64,000 nt of DNA from Berberis thunbergii (GCA_003290165.1 QNQO01000199.1:930001-994000); one strand, 5' to 3'. Numbered from the stretch's first letter, positions 12,266-23,288 are shown. Made by a program: numbers and translations. Notes: a model not told the origin generated them from the sequence alone.

Positions 12266-12766
12266 TATCTAAACATTACATGTTAAAAAAACACAGTTTT
12301 AATATCCAATGAAATTAATTTTCTTGCTAAGGCAACACATTTTTCAAGGAAAAATTGTATTTCCTTGGGTAAAGGGTGATGTATAAATAATTAAGTAGTC
12401 ATGATAAAATTGGATTTTTTTCTTGGCAAGAAAAGGCAATTTTGTGGGAATTGTACAGTTTCACCTACAAAATAGAACTTCAAGGTGGCCTAATTATTGT
12501 TTTCGACTTTGAGCTATTGAGTTAATTTGAGAAAGATGAGTTTATATTGATTCGAGATTCACATATATAGAATTATATCTATCTCGAAGAAATGTGTAAT
12601 GTTGAAGCTAGTCAACGTGATTGACGTAACAATCAAACTATAAATGTGGGGGGGTTAGATTAGGGTACAAAACTTTTGAGGGTCAAAGAAGAATAGTCAT
12701 AAACTAATGGGGGTCCAATGGGAAATAAGCCTTAAATTTATTGTACTTCAATTGTGAAGATAAGGA
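12266..12766. other. Intergenic stretch
   Basis: AT-rich sequence between the GH31 remnant and the foldback MITE. I see no further GH31 exon and no other feature. Confidence 0.5.
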
Positions 12767-12775
12767 GTTTCAATA

Positions 12776-13014
12776 GAGCTTTTCTATGTGTCGAGGGAAA
12801 GGGCGAGGAAACCAGCGAGGTAAACGAGGTGGCGGGGGTGAACCGTTCACCCCCTCGAGATGCGCGTGCGGAAAGCATCTCGAGGGGGGTGAACCGTTCA
12901 CCCCCTCGAGATGCGCGTGCGGAAAGCATCTCGAGGGGGTGAACGGTTCACCCCCCGCCACCTCGTTTACCTCGCTGGTTTCCTCGCTCTTTCCCTCGAC
13001 ATTTAGAATTTCCC
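12776..13014. mobile_element. GC-rich foldback MITE, Mutator-like
   Basis: A 239-base element flanked by the exact 9-base direct repeat GTTTCAATA (12,767-12,775 and 13,015-13,023), the duplication size of Mutator-like transposons. The two arms are inverted copies for almost the whole length: TGTCGAGGGAAAG ... GAGGTAAACGAGGTGGCGGG on the left and its complement on the right. The centre holds two copies of a CTCGAGATGC/GCATCTCGAG hairpin with loop GCGTGCGGAAA. It has no coding capacity; open frames inside are by-products of the palindrome. Base composition is far richer in GC than the flanks. Confidence 0.85.
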
Positions 13015-13023
13015 GTTTCAATA

Positions 13024-13776
13024 AGATCCGATCTTGCTGAATTTGAAAATCTTGATGATTTGCCTATCTTAGAGATGCTAATTATAGAAATCTAATGGTG
13101 ACCTTGGTCTCTGAAATTGTTTCCTGACTCTTCAATATAAGCTATATAGTTGAATCTTCCTTTATAGAATTTGGGGATTTTAAGACAGTATTGAACAACA
13201 TCTCAAATTTTTTGATTGGTTTAGTCAAATAGAGTCTCAGATGGGTTAATGCTTGCATTCCTTAGTATAATTAAAAATTATTAGTTTGGTAAGCTAATGT
13301 CATTTAAACATTATTATCTACCTGTGTATGGTTTTCGCACAAACAATTTGATTTCATTACAATCCTCTGATTTCCTAGGCATGTTTTGTAAACCATATGA
13401 CGAGGTTTGATTTTTTTAATCGTAATTCATAATTTGTTTTCATATTTAGTAATTTAGTGACTTATTTGGAGAGTGCCGAAGGCACTACCCAAGGATCAGG
13501 TGGCATGCCACTGTGCATGAGCACACGCTGTGTGAAAAGTGTATGGCCGTGACAACGACACTTCTGGTACACTGGTTCAGTGATAAAAGAAAAGTACTAA
13601 GTCTAGCCATTTCATTTTTCAGTTAAAGTGTACCAAACTAATTAGAGTTTATCAATCTATTGATTTTTTTGCTTGGGGCTAATAAATCTTATATAGTCCT
13701 TTAGAAACTCCTGAGTATCATTTCATGATTGATACAGCCTGATATCGCCTTTGTCCATTGAACTCGTATTTAATAT
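13024..13776. other. Intergenic stretch
   Basis: No gene is recognised. A somewhat GC-richer patch at 13,470-13,570 (AGTGCCGAAGGCACT palindrome and CATGCCACTGTGCATG) does not match a family I know. Confidence 0.4.
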
Positions 13777-14250
13777 TGATGATACATAAAATCGTTACCC
13801 ACTCTTCTCCATACACGTGACTCAAATCATCATAAATGTTATAGGGCTGTTACGATGGCTTAAGTCATCATAAATATTGATGGGCTGTTACGAATGAGAT
13901 GGATGGAATCACTCACATCTCAATGAAGGAGGACACCGTTATAATAAATGCCCCATTCATTGCGCCAACCAAGCTTAATTCACGCACACAACTGAATGCA
14001 GTCATCAATTCACTTATTATATAAGGTCAAAGAAAAGGTGTGAAAAAGTGGGGTCGATGGGAGGTCGATTCGACTATCTTATCTACACTATGCAACTTTA
14101 ACTGAGTTTTGTCCAGATTTACTTCCTTCTTCAAATAAAGTTATTAACTTAAGTATTGGAGTGCCTTTGGGCATAAAAAAGATGGTCCTTGGTAATCTAA
14201 CATTTGTTTTGCAGATCAAACTCACAAGAGGAAGACTTTTAGATGCATCA
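13777..14250 (+). repeat. 5' LTR of copy f
   Basis: It begins TGATGATACATAAAATCG and ends GATGCATCA. It carries ATACACGTGACTC near its start and CTTAAGTATTGGAGTGCC near its end. It is about 100 bases longer than the 3' partner because of a segment at about 13,900-13,975. Confidence 0.8.
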
Positions 14251-14482
14251 GTTTGGCATCATTCGTAAGGAACGACAGTTTTCTTAAAAAAACATATGCT
14301 TGATCACAACTGAGCAACAAAATGAGAAAATATTATGATCATTCAGAGTCGTTTCCAATATCAATGTTAACAAAAAATTTAATATTCTATTTTGGTTAAA
14401 ATGACTAAAATTGTGTCATGTGAGTTAAACAGGTAATCCAGATACATCTGGATATAATGACGCATAACTAAATATTCCATCA

Positions 14483-14600
14483 AAGGAGCACCAGCAAAGT
14501 TCGTAAAGGCGTTGCTTATAAACCTAAGGTCGTGGGTTTGAACCCGGTTTATAGCATAGGTATTAGTTTAAAGTTTTGTTGGTTGTTCAAGTCTTTGGCA
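14483..14600 (+). repeat. tRNA-derived SINE-like head
   Basis: CCAGCAAAGTTCGTAAAGGC (14,491-14,510) resembles a tRNA-type A box and GGTTTGAACCC (14,535-14,545) is a near-perfect B box, at tRNA-like spacing. The order and the phrase AAGGTCGTGGGTTTGAACCC are typical of plant tRNA-derived SINEs. A full cloverleaf is not evident, so this is not called a tRNA gene. It lies inside copy f. Confidence 0.45.
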
Positions 14601-14990
14601 GATACGCAGGCCCGCAGGTTCACAAGCCCGAATAGAAGCTAGCCCGTGAAGGACGTACCCGAGTGAAAAATGAATCCAGAGGACGAGCCCGAATGATAGA
14701 AGAGTTTAGAAACGAATTCGAAAGATGGGTGTAAATGAAGAAGACGAGTCTGAATAGAAGCTAGCCCGTGGATGACGAACCCGAATGATAAACGAATCCC
14801 GAAAACGAGTCCGAACGATAGGCCCGAATAAAAGCTAGCCTGTGGAGGACGAACCTGAATGAAAAATGAATCTCGAGAATGAGTCCGGAGGATAGGGTCG
14901 AATAAAAGCTAGCTCCTGGAGGACGAACTCGAGCAAAAAAAAAAAAAATTTGGAGGACGAACCCGAATAGAGACTAGCCTTACATGGACA
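14600..14990 (+). repeat. Roughly 74-bp tandem repeats in copy f interior
   Basis: A unit containing GACGAACCCGAATGA, GAATCC.GA, GACGAGTCCGAA and AAGCTAGCC recurs. GCTAGC anchors fall at about 14,638, 14,760, 14,834 and 14,908, giving 74-base spacing for the last copies and a longer first one. The units are GC-richer than the flanks and have no open frame. Confidence 0.7.
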
Positions 14991-15475
14991 TGAGACTGAT
15001 TCGATAGAAGACATATCTGACATGGATAAGAAACATATCCGACAGGCTCGAGTAGAATCAAGTCCAACAGGAGACAGATTCAACAAGAATTAGGTCTGCA
15101 TGCTTGACTTAAGACTAGTCAAACTAACTTTGTCTGGCTCGGACTCATGCAGTTTGATCGCGCTAACTTCATCTAGTCCAGACTCATGAAACTGACTACG
15201 GATATTACTTCACCTAGTAAATGCAACTGACTACGATGATTTGACACAAACGACATCAGGCCCGAACTTACGAAGTCCGAGTACAATAACATGTCACAAA
15301 AATCTTCGTATAATCATAACTCATGCAATCCAAATCCGATGATTTCATCCGGTTCGAACTCACACAGTTTGACCCTGATGACTTGTCACACTGACTTCAC
15401 AGAATGAATAAAAAAAATCATCATTAACAAGTTAGTGGCCACGCAAGTGAACCCACTAACTAAGGGGGGAGTAGT

Positions 15476-15850
15476 TGATGATACATAAAATTGTCACCCG
15501 GTGATGGCAATACACGTGGCTCAAATCATCGTAAATGTTGGAGGGTCGTTACGAAGGCTTAAGTCATAAATATTGATGAGACGTTAGCTTAAGTCATGCA
15601 CACAACTAAATGCAATCATCAATTCACTCATTATATAAAGTAAAGGAAAATGTATGAGAAGGGGGGTCGATTCGACTATCCTATCTACATATTACAACTT
15701 TAACTTAGTTTTGTTCAAATTTACTTCATTTTTTAAACAAAGTTGTTGGCGTAAGTATCGAAGTGCTTTTGGCCATCAAAAGGTGGTCATTGGCAGTCTA
15801 ACATTTCTTTTGCATGTCAAACTTACAGGAGGACGGTTTTTGGAGCATCA
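15476..15850 (+). repeat. 3' LTR of copy f
   Basis: It begins TGATGATACATAAAATTG after the polypurine tract and ends GGAGCATCA. It aligns with the 5' LTR except for the internal length difference. Confidence 0.8.
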
Positions 15851-16091
15851 AAAATGTTTATTAGTCCTTGTGAAAATAAAAAACTCTCCAAGTTAAGTTG
15901 ACTGGAATTTAGACGCGTATGTTGCATGTACTTAGATTGTCATTTTCGATCTCCTAATTTAGGTCAAATTTTTTTAACTGCCTAATATTTCACACAACTC
16001 AGTATATTTATATTAAGAGAATAAACAAACCCTCCGATCAAATTCAATTTGACTATCACACATGATGAAACCTACTAAATGAAGATTGAAC

Positions 16092-16965
16092 TGTTGGGAT
16101 GGAGTTGACGTAAATAGTCTCACATCAAGTAATGTGGAGTCGTCACTAAGGTTTATAAGGAGATGGTTCACTCCCTAATAGCAACGAGGCCTTTTAGAGA
16201 AAATCCCACACCACCACCCCAGATGGAATGCCCAATATCGTGGTGCTTAAGTTGAGGACCTTGTTGCTATGTATAGTGGACCCAGGTGCGCACATGCATT
16301 CGAAGCGCCAACAAGTGGTATCAGAGCCGACAGTTTGGCTGAGACTTGGTGAGGTGGACATCATTCAAGGGATCAGTAGCGAGTCAAGTAGAGCATCGCA
16401 TGTGCGCGTTGCGAGGTGGAGATGCAAGTGGCACATTGTTCAGGGGATCAGGCGCGAGACAACGAATACGCGCATGCACTTAGCATGCCAACATGTTGTA
16501 TCAGAGCCAACGATTCGGCTGAGACTTGACGAGGTGGAGATGGTACAAGGCGGCACATTGTTCAATGGATTAGGCGTGAGGTAGTGGTCCTATAATGGAC
16601 CCAGATTGTAGGCCCAAGACAGCGAGTGTTTAAGTTGATGACAATATTGTTGCTATGTGTAGTGGACCAAGAGATGCGCGCACGTGTTCGACACGCCAAC
16701 AAGTGGTGTTGGTATGCCGAGCACGTGCACGCACCTAGGTCCCCGCCGAACCATCGGCTCTGATACCACTTGTTGGCGCGCTGAGTGCATGTGCGCACTT
16801 CTTGGTCCACTATACTACACTCATATCCACTATACATAGTAACGATATTGTCCCAAACTTAAAAATGCCTCATTGCTATTAGAGAGTGAATCACTTCCTT
16901 ATAAACCTTAATAAAAACTCCTCCTTATTTGATGTGAGACTATTTAAGGTAACTCCATCCCAACA
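16092..16965. mobile_element. Miniature LTR element (TRIM-like) with inverted LTRs
   Basis: The left LTR (16,092-16,313, plus) starts TGTTGGGATGGAGTT and ends GCGCCAACA. The right LTR (16,771-16,965) is the same sequence in reverse, ending AACTCCATCCCAACA. Next to each inner end is a perfect initiator-methionine tRNA primer site, TGGTATCAGAGC at 16,316-16,327 (+) and 16,757-16,768 (-). The whole unit is flanked by the exact pentamer TGAAC (16,087-16,091 and 16,966-16,970). Between the LTRs are two more LTR-end plus primer-site copies (TTGTATCAGAGC at about 16,496; a decayed one near 16,704). There is no coding sequence. Calling it a TRIM rests on small LTRs and primer sites. Confidence 0.75.
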
Positions 16966-16970
16966 TGAAC

Positions 16971-18900
16971 AATGGTAAGTTTTGAGAACAAGGATAGAAC
17001 TGCTCCATGCCAAAAAGTTCCACGAGTTTTGTGTGTTTGATTCTACCGAGGCTTTGTCAATGACTCTGCTTGATACCTCTCTTGGCTTTCTTCCAATACC
17101 AACTACTTTGACTTTTTAGGACATTTTTTGAATTATTGAATCACTAGCAGACATTCAAGCCACACCCATCACTTTGTTGAGAGAGATGATGTGAACTTGT
17201 TGAAAGAAATAAACTTCCAAAGTCTCCAAAGATTAGAACATTAAAAGGCTATTATCAAAATGTAGTTTTTTTTTATTATAAAATAAAATAGCTTATGACC
17301 TATTGTAAACAATATCCATATTGTCATTATGAAAAGACCGGTAGCTTGAAACTTTATTTTGGAGATAAATAAAGATTGTTTATCAACATTGCATATTAAT
17401 AATTTCTCAATCTGACCTTGTTTAATTGGAAAAAACATAATCACTGTTAAAATCATAATATTGGTCATACATACATGTTATATCTTGAGAAATCAACAAT
17501 AGAAAGATTCAATTAAATAACATATCCCTTTCAAAGTTGACAAATTGACTATAGAATGAAGTTAGTCAAATACATTTGAAGTGGACCTAGTCCTCAACAC
17601 ACCATACTATATTCATAATGGGATTTTAGTTTTTTTCTCAATTGCCCAATATTTGATTGAGGAGAAAACAAACGATATTCTATCAAACAAATTAGTTTTA
17701 TCTTGAATTACAATGATACCATACGTCTGAATCTGGTCTCTTGAGTGGTTGGTTAGAATGCATGATATGCATACATAACTCTGTAACATATAATTATTTA
17801 GACTAGAAACTATGTACGTGGTGGCAAAGATGCTTTCCAGGAAATGACTTAACTTGAATCCAAACAAGAAGTTGTGGGTAATTCACTAATGTCTGTGATT
17901 AATATTTTATTCTTGGTTGGTTGGTTTGGCTAAACTAGGTCAACCCCATCCTACAAGCAAAAGATGAGATTGTTAATGGATTCTTGAGTGGAAGAATCAA
18001 GGTTTTGAAACTTTGAATGGACTTTGTCCAAATACAAGTCTACGCATTGAATGGCATTGCATTGAATTGCATTGCAGCCCAAAGAGTACCTATAATCCAT
18101 CTAAAACACTCAATGTGGATTGAATACACCTGGGCCCGATTTGAGATCTCACAACCTAAGCTACTTTTATTCATTTCTTTCTTTTCTTTAAGCTCAAATG
18201 GGGTTTAAAGAAATAGATCAGTTAGATATGGCCCAAACAACTATTAACATTTGCTTCGACAAATACAATTTTCTTACCATCCTTAGTATGAGCTTCAAAT
18301 AATTTCAACCTATCCAGTCTTATGTATTTGCAGCATCCACTGTAACAACTGGTTTTATATAGAATTTGTATCAATAGGATTTCGGGTCGAACTCAAATAT
18401 CTTCTTTCAAGGATGTAGAGCTAAACATTTTTTTTAATTAATCCCAGAATAATCTTCAAAGGTACAGACTTACCAATAAATGGACCCAGGATGACATTAT
18501 ATAATTTAACAAACGAGAAACTCGTGTGATGCGTACATAGTACATACAATGACTGATTACTGTAATTAATAGTGAACCCAAGAACTGATTTTGCATGAAC
18601 TGGTATATTTGCAATAAATAATTTAGCAGCGGTTGCATCTGTATATTATGTAATTTTTGGGCAACTCTCCCACCACCACTGTATATTAGGTAATTTAGCA
18701 GCTGTCGAATCTGTATATTATGTAATTTTGTGAAGGTTGTTTACCTTACCTTCAATTTGCCATTATGTTGGATCATGAAAATAACAGTACCACAACCACT
18801 GCCACTGCATTCATTAACACCACACCAGGACCATGGCTGCACCAGACCAATGCCGGCCAAAGAGTAAGAACGACTTGATCATTCCATCGCCACAAACTGA
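16971..18900. other. Intergenic region upstream of DXS2
   Basis: AT-rich, with no gene or known transposon recognised. It includes short direct repeats TGTATATTATGTAATTTT at about 18,639 and 18,711 and a run of ATTGCATTGAATTGCATTGC near 18,055. The distal DXS2 promoter may lie in its last part. Confidence 0.45.
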
Positions 18901-19065
18901 CATTATCTTAATTATAGGTAAATATACATAAACCAAATCTCTAAAAAAACATATTAGTGAATCAATGGATGAGTACCAAGATTATACTATGGAAGCCAAA
19001 AAGATCCAGTAGTAATACTAATAATTGATATGCCATCATATTATATAAGATTTTGGACCTTGGCC

Positions 19066-19075
19066 TTTATAAAAG
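19066..19075 (+). promoter_or_regulatory. TATA box of the DXS2 gene
   Basis: TTTATAAAAG stands 163-172 bases before the start codon. A CT-rich leader follows (CCTCACTTCTCTCAACCCTC), as is common in plant 5' UTRs. There is no ATG between the expected transcription start (about 19,100) and 19,238, so the first ATG is the start. Confidence 0.65.
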
Positions 19076-19237
19076 GGAGGTTTGGCCGTCCCTGTTTTCC
19101 TCACTTCTCTCAACCCTCTCTCTGTCTCATTTGATTTGCTCCACCGCATCTCTCTTTACATTTGTCCTTGCACACAAACAAACACCCATTTTCTCTACTT
19201 TCTCTTTTCATCTTAGGCTAAGTTTTCATCATTAGCT

Positions 19238-22200
19238 ATGACAGTTTCTGGGTGCCTAATGGCAGCAAGAACCTCAACCATCTCTTCTCCATCATTTACA
19301 ACTCCTAAACACTCCAAGCTAATTCCAAAGAAACAGGTTTGTTTGTACAAAAGTAACCCAATTCTCTACTAGTTTGATTTGTATCTGTTTGTTGGTGAAT
19401 GGGATAATCCTGATCCCCATAATAAAAAATAAAAATTAACAATAAAAACAAATAACATGGTTTTTGTGTGATTGATGTTGTATCAGTTGTTGTGTGTAAG
19501 AGGTTGTTCAAATACTAGCTCAGATGGTGAGGAAAAGAAGATGGTGATAAGTAAAGGTACAGATGGATGGAAGATCGATTTCTCTGGGGAGAAACCTCTG
19601 ACCCCATTATTGGATACTGTCAATCATCCTGCCCATATGAAGAATCTTAACCCACAGGTACTTTAGTAATGGTTGTATTTGTTTCATTTGACAGCTAACT
19701 CTGCATTGGAATTGATTGATATATTTGTATTTCTTCTCTTTTTCTATATCTGTATTTTATGTTCTTTTAGGAGCTTGAACAATTGGCAGCAGAGTTGAGA
19801 GCAGAAATTGTGCACACAGTGTCAAAGACAGGTGGGCATCTAAGCTCAAGCCTTGGGGTGGTGGAATTAGCAGTGGCTCTTCACCATGTTTTCGACTCGC
19901 CTGAAGATAAGATCATATGGGATGTTGGACACCAGGTGAGAGTTTCCAACTAGTTTCTTCCTTTTTGTTGGAATGATGGACTCATTCGTCGGAACAACAT
20001 TTTTTTTGGCAGGCATATCCACATAAGATTTTGACTGGAAGAAGGTTTAAAATGCACACAATTAGGCAAACTTCAGGGCTTGCAGGATTCCCCAAAAGGG
20101 ATGAGAGTGTTCATGATGCCTTTGGTGTTGGACATAGTTCCACTAGCATCTCTGCTGGTCTTGGTATGTAGTTTGTTTTTCTTTCGAAAATCTTAAAGTT
20201 GCTTAGTTTTCTTTGTTCTGATTAATTGATACCATTAATTTTAAAATCCTCAATGTTATTAAGTTAACTAGATCTATACTGAAGTTTTTTTTGAAATTTC
20301 GATAGGAATGGCTGTTGCTAGAGACCTTCTAGGAAAAAGCAACCATGTAATTTCTGTGATAGGAGATGGAGCCATGACTGCTGGCCAAGCTTATGAGGCC
20401 ATGAACAATGCCGGCTTCCTTGATTCCAACCTGATTGTCGTATTGAATGACAACAAGCAAGTCTCCCTACCAACTGCCACCCTAGATGGCCCTGCAACTC
20501 CTGTGGGAGCCCTCAGCAGTGCTCTTAGCAAGCTCCAATCAAGCACCAAGTTCCGCAAGCTTAGAGAAGCAGCAAAGGTGATTTTTTACTTCAGTATGAG
20601 TGATGATTACTTCAATATGAATGATGATTTCATCTTTTTTTTTTGGGAATGTACGTTCTTGCCCAGCTTTATAGGTGACTGAATTGGGTTATCCTCTGTT
20701 ACAGACTATAACTAAGCAAATTGGAGGGCAAACTCATCAGGTTGCAGCCAAAGTGGATGAATATGCAAGGGGCATGCTCAGTGCCCCTGGATCTACTCTG
20801 TTTGAGGAGCTTGGGTTGTACTATATTGGTCCAGTTGATGGGCACAACGTCGAGGATTTAATTGAAATATTTCAGAAAGTGAAATCTATGCCTGCACCCG
20901 GACCTGTTCTGATTCACATTGTAACCGAGAAAGGGAAGGGCTATCCCCCAGCAGAGGCAGCTGCCGATAGAATGCATGGTGTGGTCAAGTTTGATCCAGA
21001 AACAGGAAAGCAATTCAAATCCAAGCCATCCACCCTTTCATACACCCAATACTTTGCAGAGTCTCTTATACAAGAAGCCGAGGTAGACAACAAGATTGTA
21101 GCTATTCATGCTGCAATGGGCGGTGGAACGGGTCTTAATTTCTTTCAAAAGAGATTCCCTGATCGTTGTTTTGATGTGGGGATTGCTGAGCAACATGCTG
21201 TTACGTTTGCAGCAGGTCTCGCTACAGAGGGTCTTAAGCCATTCTGTGCCATCTACTCATCATTTCTACAGCGTGGCTATGATCAGGTGAGACACCATAA
21301 CAAGTTACTTATAGGATAAGACATTAATATTTTCAAACCTTTGAAGTATCTTAGTACAGAAGCTGACTAGTAGACATGGATTCTTGTGAAGGTGGTGCAT
21401 GATGTTGATCTTCAAAAACTACCAGTTCGATTTGCATTGGATCGAGCAGGCTTGGTGGGAGCTGATGGACCCACTCACTGTGGGGCGTTCGATATCACAT
21501 ACATGGCCTGCTTGCCCAACATGATTGTCATGGCACCTTCGGATGAAGCTGAGCTGATGCACATGGTTGCCACAGCTGCAGCTATTGATGATAGACCTAG
21601 CTGCTTCAGATTCCCAAGGGGTAATGGGATTGGAGCAATTCTCCCTCCTAACAACAAAGGAACCGCACTTGAGGTTTGTATCTTAACTAATTAATACGCG
21701 TAAACTACTATTTGAATTATATCTCGCAAATGCATACTGAGCTTATCTATGGTTTGCCGGTTGAACAGATAGGAAAAGGCAGAATTCTGATGGAAGGCAA
21801 CAAAGTTGCCATCCTGGGTTATGGTTCTGTAGTTCAACAATGTGTTGAAGCTGGAAACATGCTCAAATCTCTTGATCTCGCAGTGACAGTTGCAGATGCT
21901 CGGTTTTGCAAGCCTTTGGATGCTGAGCTCATTAGAAGACTAGCAAAAGAGCATGAGATCCTAATTACAGTTGAAGAAGGTTCAATTGGTGGCTTTGGGT
22001 CTCATGTATCTCAGTTCTTGAGCTTAAGTGGTCTTTTAGATGGGCCTCTGAAGGTAACTTTGGAGAAACGTAATTTAAATTCCTTCAAAAATGTTAAGAT
22101 TGCCTTCCTCAATTCCAACTCTCTAACTTGATTTCTTCTCTTCTCTGCAGTTGAGAGCCCTTGCTCTGCCAGACAGATACATTGATCATGGAGCACCTCA

Positions 22201-22297
22201 AGATCAGATCGAAGAAGCAGGGCTTTCTTCAAGGCATATTTCTGCCACTGTATTGTCTCTTTTAGGAAGGTCTAAGGAAGCTCTGCTGTTCAAGTGA
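19238..22297 (+). CDS. DXS2: 1-deoxy-D-xylulose-5-phosphate synthase, type II, plastid
   Basis: DXS joins pyruvate and glyceraldehyde 3-phosphate with thiamine diphosphate to make DXP, the first step of the plastid MEP isoprenoid pathway. Exons: 19,238-19,336; 19,487-19,657; 19,771-19,935; 20,013-20,163; 20,306-20,577; 20,705-21,286; 21,392-21,673; 21,769-22,053; 22,151-22,297. All introns are GT-AG and the phases close to 717 codons, the usual length. Residues 1 to about 60 are Ser/Thr-rich, a likely transit peptide. Visible motifs: GGHLSSSLG with His113, thiamine-diphosphate motif GDGAMTAG (215-217) ending at LNDN (242-245), VGIAEQHAV with Glu448, [12 protein letters not shown] with Asp505 and His509, RFPRGNG with Arg556. 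[19 protein letters not shown] and [17 protein letters not shown] point to the type-II clade, often tied to specialised terpenoids. It appears intact; the enzyme call is near certain, the clade likely. Confidence 0.96.
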
Positions 22298-22430
22298 GTG
22301 AAGACCTGCAAAAGAAGATTGTGTCCTCCAAATTGTAAATCCATTTCAGTCTTGTATTGTTCAGTTCAGTTTGTTTATATGGAAAGTGTATGACATGTTA
22401 TTAATACAAAATTATGAAGTGGCAATTTGG
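22298..22430 (+). other. DXS2 3' UTR
   Basis: The T-rich sequence after the TGA includes TTGTATTGTTCAGTTCAGTTTG and an AATACAAA-like poly(A) signal near 22,402. The end is approximate. Confidence 0.45.
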
Positions 22431-22753
22431 GTTTTGTAACAGTAATAGAAAGGTTATCATTTACAAAGGTTTTGTTGTTCTCATAACTGGTTTTTAGGTG
22501 AATTTTCTCTTTTCATCAGATGTTTGATGAAAGCCTTGATGGGATAGCAATGGAAGAAATGTAGACGTTTTGCATATAAGTTAGCAAATCCAATTTAGAC
22601 CTGCTCCCTTGGAACAACTACAAATATTATGGAATTTTGTTGTTGATTCCTTGAAATTAAATTGGGTTATTATTGGTTAGCCCACCATATACTATGATCG
22701 AAATAAACAACTTTTAAGCAAAGGTATTATAATTCATCCTTTTGAATTATAAG
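22431..22753. other. Spacer between DXS2 and Tat copy b
   Basis: About 320 bases of AT-rich DNA with no recognised feature. The retrotransposon LTR begins 456 bases after the DXS2 stop codon. Confidence 0.5.
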
Positions 22754-23288
22754 TGATGTGTCCAAATCCGGTCTCATAGAAATCCGACCTGCAAAACAAG
22801 GGTTAGATTGCCAAAGATCACCTTTTTGGTTGCCAAAGGCACTACGATGTTTAAGTCAGTAAATTTGTAGGAGAGAGCTTAATTTAGACAGAGTTCAGTT
22901 AAACTTGCATACCTTTGTCGAATGTTCCATTTACCTTATATAATGGTCGTTATTACTTCTCTGCATGGCTTAAGCATGTGAGGCTTGATGAAGGAGGGAC
23001 ACGTTCTCTGTCACAGTCTCCTCTTTTATGGAGATAGTCCTTGGGGGAGTAACTCTTGCCATGACTCGTTTTCTTCGTAATGTTTCTCCTTTAAGGGAGA
23101 GCTTAGTTTTGGCCTAGATTTGGGCCTCTGACCATAATTTGTTCTGAAGGGCCCTTTTGGGCTTTAATGGCTAGATCTGCCTTTTAGGGATTTGCGAGTC
23201 GGTTTCTGAATTGAAATACTTGGTCCTCGTGATAAGTGATTTTTATCACGTGTATGATCGTGATGATAGTCTTATTAATGTATTATCA
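22754..23288 (-). repeat. 3' LTR of Tat copy b
   Basis: On the minus strand it begins TGATAATACATTAATAAG and ends at 22,754 with CACATCA. The polypurine tract CTAAGGGGAGAGTAGT lies at 23,289-23,304. It matches the copy e LTR. A CACGTG G-box is near the start (TACACGTGATAAAA on the minus strand). Confidence 0.8.

Larger units (their letters stand above)
13777..15850 (+). mobile_element. Short non-autonomous LTR element with Tat-type LTRs (copy f)
   Basis: Two direct LTRs (13,777-14,250 and 15,476-15,850) enclose a 1.2-kb interior with no gag or pol. After the first LTR stands GTTTGGCATCATTCG, a decayed TTTGGCGCC-type primer site; before the second stands AACTAAGGGGGGAGTAGT, a polypurine tract identical in style to the Tat copies. 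LTR ends share the TCTAACATTTGTTTTGCAGATC-like segment with copies b and e. Flanking pentamers AATAT and AAAAT differ by one base, a weak duplication. It would depend on enzymes of full-length relatives. Confidence 0.75.

Noticed and set aside
12738..13040. Four overlapping open frames on both strands
   Set aside because: They are produced by the GC-rich palindrome of the foldback MITE and mirror each other; there is no independent coding evidence.
13480..13580. Palindromic, GC-richer patch as a possible MITE
   Set aside because: No flanking duplication and no matching partner arm could be found.
14535..14545. Possible tRNA gene from the B box
   Set aside because: No convincing acceptor stem or anticodon arm; it fits a SINE head better.
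18017..18208. Small upstream ORF before DXS2
   Set aside because: No homology, no promoter or splice context; ATTGCATTG repeats look like local low complexity.
19053..19235. A 60-codon frame just before the DXS2 ATG
   Set aside because: It has no ATG at its start, overlaps the TATA box and is simply the CT-rich leader read through.
21475..22232. Antisense frames across DXS2 exons
   Set aside because: They are shadows of the coding strand and match nothing known.
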